A DNA stretch of 64,000 nucleotides from Betaproteobacteria bacterium Ga0077523 (GTDB lineage: Bacteria; Pseudomonadota; Gammaproteobacteria; Burkholderiales; Ga0077523): contig LNDQ01000104.1 of NCBI GenBank assembly GCA_001464695.1, forward strand, positions 20,366 through 84,365, in the 5' to 3' direction. Positions 59,990-64,000 of this stretch are shown here, one piece after another. The number at the start of each line of letters is the position of its first letter. Positions within the stretch are counted from its first letter, which is position 1. The notes under the pieces are model-generated. The model saw only the letters and a list, made by a program, of their open reading frames with translations, was not told where the DNA came from and did no database searches. Both the position numbers and the translations under genes were made by a program.

Positions 59990-61180
59990 TCAGGCCGAGA
60001 AGGCCTGAATGCCGGTCTGTGCGCGCCCGAGGATCAGCGCGTGGACATCGTGCGTGCCTTCGTACGTATTGACCGCTTCCAGGTTCAGCATGTGGCGCAC
60101 CACGTGGTATTCGTCCGAAACGCCGTTGCCACCGTGCATGTCACGCGCGAGGCGTGCGATGTCGAGCGCCTTGCCGCATGAATTGCGCTTGACCAGCGAC
60201 ACCATCTCCGGCGAAGCGCGACCTTCGTCCATCAGCCGTCCCACGCGCAGCACCGACTGCTGGGCGAGCGTGATCTCGGTCATCATGTTGGTGAGCTTCA
60301 ACTGGATGAGCTGGTTGGCGGCGAGCGGCCGGCCGAACTGCTTGCGATCCAGCGTGTACTCGCGCGCGGCATGCCAGCAGAATTCCGCGGCGCCGATCGC
60401 ACCCCAGGAGATGCCGAAGCGCGCCTTGTTGAGGCACGAGAACGGTCCCTTGAGACCTTCCACGTCCGGCAGCAGATTCTCTTCGGGCACGAAAACTTCG
60501 TCCATCACCAGCTCGCCCGTGATCGACGCGCGCAGGCTGAACTTGCCTTCGATCTTGGGCGTGGAGAGCCCCTTCATGCCGCGCTCGAGAATGAAGCCGC
60601 GAATGGCGCCGGCATCGTTCTTCGCCCACACCACGGCGATGTCCGCGATCGGAGAATTGGTGATCCACATCTTGGCGCCGGTAACGCGGTAGCCGCCATC
60701 GACCTTGCGTGCGCGCGTGATCATGCTGCCCGGATCGGAGCCGTGATCGGGTTCGGTGAGCCCGAAGCAGCCCACCATCGCGCCGGTGGCGAGCTTCGGC
60801 AGGTACTTCTGACGTTGCGCTTCGCTGCCGAAGGCGTAGATCGGGTACATCACGAGCGAGGACTGCACGCTCATGGTGGAGCGATAGCTCGAGTCCACGC
60901 GCTCGATCTCGCGGGCGATGAGGCCGTAGCTCACGTGGTTGACGCCGGCGCAGCCGTAGCCTTCGATGGTGGGGCCGAGGAAGCCGAGCGCGCCCATCTC
61001 GTCGATCACCGCGCGATCGAATTTCTCGTGGCGATTCGCCTCGAGAATGCGCGGCATCAGTTTTTCCTGGCAGTAGGCGCGGGCGCTGTCGCGCACCATG
61101 CGCTCATCTGCGGTCAGTTGTTCTTCGAACAGCAAGGGGTCTTCCCATTGGAAGACGGGCTTGCGGGCGGGGGCGTTCAT
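59990..61180 (-). CDS. gcdH: Glutaryl-CoA dehydrogenase
   Basis: The 396-residue acyl-CoA dehydrogenase has the glutaryl-CoA class features: '[23 protein letters not shown]', '[19 protein letters not shown]', '[16 protein letters not shown]', '[15 protein letters not shown]' and the catalytic Glu in '[17 protein letters not shown]'. It oxidises and decarboxylates glutaryl-CoA to crotonyl-CoA. ATG 61180 begins at the normal N-terminus '[22 protein letters not shown]'. It is divergent from the cyclase-family gene. Confidence 0.95.
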   Translation of the reverse strand: MNAPARKPVFQWEDPLLFEEQLTADERMVRDSARAYCQEKLMPRILEANRHEKFDRAVIDEMGALGFLGPTIEGYGCAGVNHVSYGLIAREIERVDSSYRSTMSVQSSLVMYPIYAFGSEAQRQKYLPKLATGAMVGCFGLTEPDHGSDPGSMITRARKVDGGYRVTGAKMWITNSPIADIAVVWAKNDAGAIRGFILERGMKGLSTPKIEGKFSLRASITGELVMDEVFVPEENLLPDVEGLKGPFSCLNKARFGISWGAIGAAEFCWHAAREYTLDRKQFGRPLAANQLIQLKLTNMMTEITLAQQSVLRVGRLMDEGRASPEMVSLVKRNSCGKALDIARLARDMHGGNGVSDEYHVVRHMLNLEAVNTYEGTHDVHALILGRAQTGIQAFSA

Positions 61181-61348
61181 GGGCGACTCCGTGATTGGCG
61201 GCCGGACACGCATGGTAGCGGCGCGCGCCCGGGCTTGCCAGCAGCGGAGCGGGCGCAGGGCCGGGCGTGTGTAGAATCCGGGTCCAGCCATACCGGGCGT
61301 GCCCGCGGACACGTGGGCGGCGGCGCAAGAACAAGAGGGAGGAGACTT

Positions 61349-62389
61349 GTGAATCCACGTTGGCGGCAGCGGCCGCCCGGATCGACCTGGGGCGACTTCG
61401 GGCCCGACGACGAACTGGGCCGCATCAATCTGCTCACGGCTGAGAAGGTGCGGCAGGGTGCCGCGGAGATCCGCGAGGGCGTGAGTTTCTGTCTGTCGAT
61501 TCCCCTCGACTATCCGGGCGGACGCAAACTGAACCCGCGCCGCGGCCCGCCCGAGCTGACACCCACCTCGCGCCTGGGCAAGCCCAACATGAATTTCCCG
61601 CTGCGCAAGGAGAACGGGCACAGCACGGACGTGGTGTGCGACGACCAGGTGCTGCTCACCCTCCAGTACTCGACCCAGTGGGATTCGCTGGCGCACGTGG
61701 GGGCATGGTTCGACGCCGACGGCGATGGCAAGCCCGAGATGGTCTATTACAACGGCTGGCGCGCAAACGAACACGTGGTCGGTCCGGTCATCCACCACGA
61801 CGATCACGAAGAAGCGTGCGGCGCGCACCTCGGGGCACTCAAGCTGTCGATCTCGAACTTCGCCACCAAGCCGATCCAGGGGCGGGGCGTCATGCTGGAT
61901 TTCCATGCGCATTTCGGTGCCGTGCGGCGCGCCCTTTCCTACGACGACGTGCAGCGCGTGCTCGATGCGGACGGCATCACGGTGGAGCAGGGCGATCTGC
62001 TGGTAATGCGCACCGGTTTTACCGATGCGATCCTCGAGATGAACCGCGACCCGGATCTCGCGCGTCTGGAAGCGATCAGCATGGGTCTCGACGGTCGCGA
62101 CGAGCGGTTGCTGCAATGGATCAGCGACAGCGGCGTGGCCGCGATCTGCGCGGACAACTACGCGGTGGAGTTCTACCCGCCGCGCGACGTGCCCGGCGCG
62201 AGTGCGCATCTGCCGCTGCATCAGCACTGCCTCTTCAAGCTGGGCGTGCCCCTGGGCGAGTTGTGGTGGCTCAAGGATCTCGGCGAATGGTTGCGTGCCC
62301 ACAAGCGCACACGCTTCATGCTGACTGCACCGCCGCTGTGCCTTCCCGGTGCAGTGGGATCGCCCGCCACGCCGGTCGCCACCGTCTGA
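61349..62389 (+). CDS. Cyclase-family metal-dependent hydrolase (KynB-like superfamily)
   Basis: The 346-residue protein has the cyclase-domain pattern '[19 protein letters not shown]', '[14 protein letters not shown]', '[15 protein letters not shown]' (metal-binding His/Asp region) and 'DLLVMRTGF'. A late '[10 protein letters not shown]' and '[19 protein letters not shown]' are typical of the long members. These hydrolyse amides or lactones. GTG 61349 has gggaggag upstream. The substrate is unknown. Confidence 0.82.
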   Translation: MNPRWRQRPPGSTWGDFGPDDELGRINLLTAEKVRQGAAEIREGVSFCLSIPLDYPGGRKLNPRRGPPELTPTSRLGKPNMNFPLRKENGHSTDVVCDDQVLLTLQYSTQWDSLAHVGAWFDADGDGKPEMVYYNGWRANEHVVGPVIHHDDHEEACGAHLGALKLSISNFATKPIQGRGVMLDFHAHFGAVRRALSYDDVQRVLDADGITVEQGDLLVMRTGFTDAILEMNRDPDLARLEAISMGLDGRDERLLQWISDSGVAAICADNYAVEFYPPRDVPGASAHLPLHQHCLFKLGVPLGELWWLKDLGEWLRAHKRTRFMLTAPPLCLPGAVGSPATPVATV

Positions 62390-62551
62390 GATGAACACTC
62401 CCCCACGCTCCCTGCGGTCGCTGCCCCCTTGGGGGGCGCTTCAGTGGCTTGGGGCGGCCCGGCGCCACTGAGATGAACACTCCCCCACGCTCCCTGCGGT
62501 CGCTGCCCCCTGAGGGGGCGCTTCAGTGGCTTGGGGCGACCCGGCGCCACT
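62388..62551. repeat. Tandem 82-bp palindromic repeats (family A variant)
   Basis: Two units start gagatgaacactcccccacg at 62388 and 62470, each with cgctccctgcggtcgctgccccc...gggggcgcttcagtggcttggggcg and ending ccggcgccac. They differ at only a few bases. The first unit overlaps the cyclase stop codon. The sequence shares the C-run/G-run hairpin of the other family A copies. Confidence 0.85.
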
Positions 62552-62566
62552 GAACAGGAGAATTCC

Positions 62567-63331
62567 ATGGGCAAGCATCTTGATCGATTTCGTCTGGACG
62601 GCAAGGTCGCGTTCGTCACCGGCGGTTCGCGTGGTCTGGGGCTCGAGATCGCGGAAGCGCTCGTCGAGGCCGGAGCCAAAGTCGCGCTGATGGCGCGTCG
62701 TCCGCAATATTTCGAGGAGGCCCTCAAGTCCTTGCCGGACGCGCTGTGTATCGTGGGCGACGTGAGTATCGAAGCCGACGTGGTCAAGGCGGTCCGCGAA
62801 GTCGAAACCAAGCTCGGCGTGGTCGACGTGCTCGTCAACGGTGCCGGAGTGTCGTGGGCAGCGCCCGCGGTCGACATGCCGTCGGAGAAACTCCAACAGG
62901 TGACCGCGGTCAATTTCTACGGAACGTTCTATGCGTGCAAGGCATGCGCGCCCGGCATGATGGAGAAGGGCTACGGCAAGATCATCAACGTCGCCTCGGT
63001 CGCAGGCTTGAAGGGCGAGTCGCCGGACATCCTCGATGCGGTCGGCTACACCGGCAGCAAGGCGGCGGTGCTTGGCCTCACGCGCGACCTCGCGGTGAAG
63101 TGGGGCCCGCACGGCATCCGAGTGAACGCGCTGGCACCCGGATTCTTTCCGACCAAGCTCACGGAGAAAGTCATCCCGCGGGTGACCCATGCGTTGCAGA
63201 CTCACAATCCGTTGCGGCGGGCCGGCATTCCCGGAGAACTTGCCGGCGCCGGGTTGTTCCTCGCGAGCCCGGCGTCGGACTACGTGAACGGACATACGCT
63301 CGTGGTGGATGGTGGAGGGGTGGCCGGCTAG
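62567..63331 (+). CDS. Short-chain dehydrogenase/reductase
   Basis: The 254-residue SDR has cofactor loop 'TGGSRGLGLEIA', 'NGAG' motif, Ser in 'INVASVAGLKGESPD', Tyr-x3-Lys in 'VGYTGSKAA' and C-terminal 'YVNGHTLVVDGGG'. Arg in 'LMARRPQ' after strand 2 hints at NADP(H). ATG 62567 has caggag upstream. It resembles gluconate 5-dehydrogenase/acetoacetyl-CoA reductase relatives; the substrate is unknown. Confidence 0.9.
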   Translation: MGKHLDRFRLDGKVAFVTGGSRGLGLEIAEALVEAGAKVALMARRPQYFEEALKSLPDALCIVGDVSIEADVVKAVREVETKLGVVDVLVNGAGVSWAAPAVDMPSEKLQQVTAVNFYGTFYACKACAPGMMEKGYGKIINVASVAGLKGESPDILDAVGYTGSKAAVLGLTRDLAVKWGPHGIRVNALAPGFFPTKLTEKVIPRVTHALQTHNPLRRAGIPGELAGAGLFLASPASDYVNGHTLVVDGGGVAG

Positions 63332-63436
63332 GGTGATTGCTGCCGTGACGGGCCCCGCGCCCAGGGAACCTGCACCGGCCTCCGGTGTACCGTTACCGAG
63401 AAGTAGCGTCTGACGTGTGTTCAACAGGGGGAACCG

Positions 63437-63862
63437 ATGCGCATCCTGATGGCGTACGACGGAACGATCGAAGGCCAGCGCGCCCTGCTCGCGGCGCCCG
63501 AGATCAACCTGCTGCCCCACGACGAGACGCACCTGCTCGCGGTGCTGCCGATGCCGGCCGGCTTGTTCCTCGCCGAGGGTTACGTGCCCGGCCAGGTGAT
63601 CGACGAGGAGCGTGCCGAGGCCAAGGCGTTGCTGGACGAATGCGTGGCCGCGCTCATCGCACAGGGTTTTCCGGCGACCGGTCACATGTCCTGGGGTGAA
63701 CCGGTGGAGGAGATCTGCAAGGTTGCCGGGCAGTTGAAGGCAAGCATGATCCTGGTCGCGCACCCACGGGCGACGTCGTTCGCTGCACGCTGGTGGCGCG
63801 GCTGGGTGGGGTCGTCGCTGCTCGAGCAAACGCCGTGCAGTCTGTTGGTGTCCGTCTACTAG
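63437..63862 (+). CDS. Universal stress protein family
   Basis: The 141-residue UspA-fold protein begins 'MRILMAYDGTIEGQRALL' and ends 'WVGSSLLEQTPCSLLVSVY'. The ATP-binding signature Gly-x2-Gly-x9-Gly-Ser is degenerate: 'VAHPRATSFAARWWRGWVGSS' has only the last part. It is therefore probably of the non-ATP-binding type. ATG 63437 has agggggaa upstream. Confidence 0.85.
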   Translation: MRILMAYDGTIEGQRALLAAPEINLLPHDETHLLAVLPMPAGLFLAEGYVPGQVIDEERAEAKALLDECVAALIAQGFPATGHMSWGEPVEEICKVAGQLKASMILVAHPRATSFAARWWRGWVGSSLLEQTPCSLLVSVY

Positions 63863-63974
63863 CCTTCGACGATCCGCGTGCTCGTCTCCTGCGGTCACGC
63901 GACCAGCGTCGCGGAAGGTACCGTCATTGACGTTCAGGCAGGGACCAGCGGTCGTGGCGGTGAGGCGCATCGCT

Positions 63975-64000
63975 GCCCCCACCCTGGCCCTCCCCCAGCG
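63975..64000. repeat. Truncated REP-like repeat at the window end
   Basis: gcccccaccctggccctcccccagcg resembles the left arm of the family B repeat at 24982. The rest lies beyond the window. Confidence 0.5.

Noticed and set aside
1..64000. tRNA, rRNA or prophage genes
   Set aside because: I found no tRNA-like or rRNA sequence, no integrase and no phage structural genes in the window.

Overview
The window is about 64 kb of GC-rich DNA packed with bacterial genes. Many genes overlap by the last bases of one stop and the first of the next start (ATGA, GTGA or TGATG). The gene content points to a facultatively methylotrophic betaproteobacterium: a nearly complete tetrahydromethanopterin (H4MPT)/methylofuran formaldehyde-oxidation island, a lanthanide-type methanol dehydrogenase (xoxFGJ), a tryptophan-tryptophylquinone amine dehydrogenase cluster, and GC-rich palindromic intergenic repeats of the kind common in Burkholderiales and relatives. 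The taxonomic call is an inference from gene content and repeats; no rRNA is present.

Layout. 1-4.2 kb: methylofuran/pterin biosynthesis (3' end of mfnB, folK, then mfnD-mfnF-mfnE on the minus strand, and a HisA-like barrel). 4.2-10.7 kb, minus strand: beta-RFAP synthase, mtdB, ATP-grasp, mch, ATP-grasp, CitG-like protein and fae. 10.8-15.5 kb: fhcBADC. 15.7-19.2 kb: folB-like, pterin dehydratase-like, AfpA-type flavoprotein, DHPS-like and DUF447-like genes. 19.3-25.0 kb: xoxF-xoxG-xoxJ, then a trypsin-like protein, a small Cys-rich secreted protein and a SoxYZ-like carrier. Together these regions convert methanol to formaldehyde, condense it with H4MPT (Fae), oxidise it (MtdB, Mch) and release formate through Fhc, and they also make the cofactors.

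25-33 kb: two C-C lyase-type genes, an outer-membrane protein, then an amine dehydrogenase cluster (aauB-mauE-mauD-aauA) followed directly by cytochrome c, multicopper oxidase and cytochrome c. The cluster lacks mauG and mauF and looks like the aromatic-amine (aau) type. An ammonium transporter follows convergently. 34-46 kb: gluconate/6-phosphogluconate genes, a MaoC hydratase, a DOPA-dioxygenase-like protein, an acyl-CoA/aldehyde oxidation block, a molybdenum aldehyde oxidase pair (iorAB type) with XdhC, an SDR and a small cytochrome c.

46.9-58.1 kb: a divergent polyol/glycerol-phosphate cluster (DeoR regulator, HAD phosphatase, G1P-dehydrogenase-like, GlpD-like, FGGY kinase, TIM-barrel protein; opposite strand: sugar-type ABC transporter plus a 53-residue membrane protein). 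Three of its genes are broken: two by a single extra C in a C run, one by an apparent 37-nt deletion. 58-64 kb: a membrane protein, CoA-transferase with glutaryl-CoA dehydrogenase, a cyclase-family hydrolase, an SDR and a universal stress protein.

The most interesting system is the amine dehydrogenase cluster. All TTQ-forming residues are visible in the light chain, but the known maturase MauG is absent and a Tat-exported multicopper oxidase sits translationally coupled to a cytochrome c.
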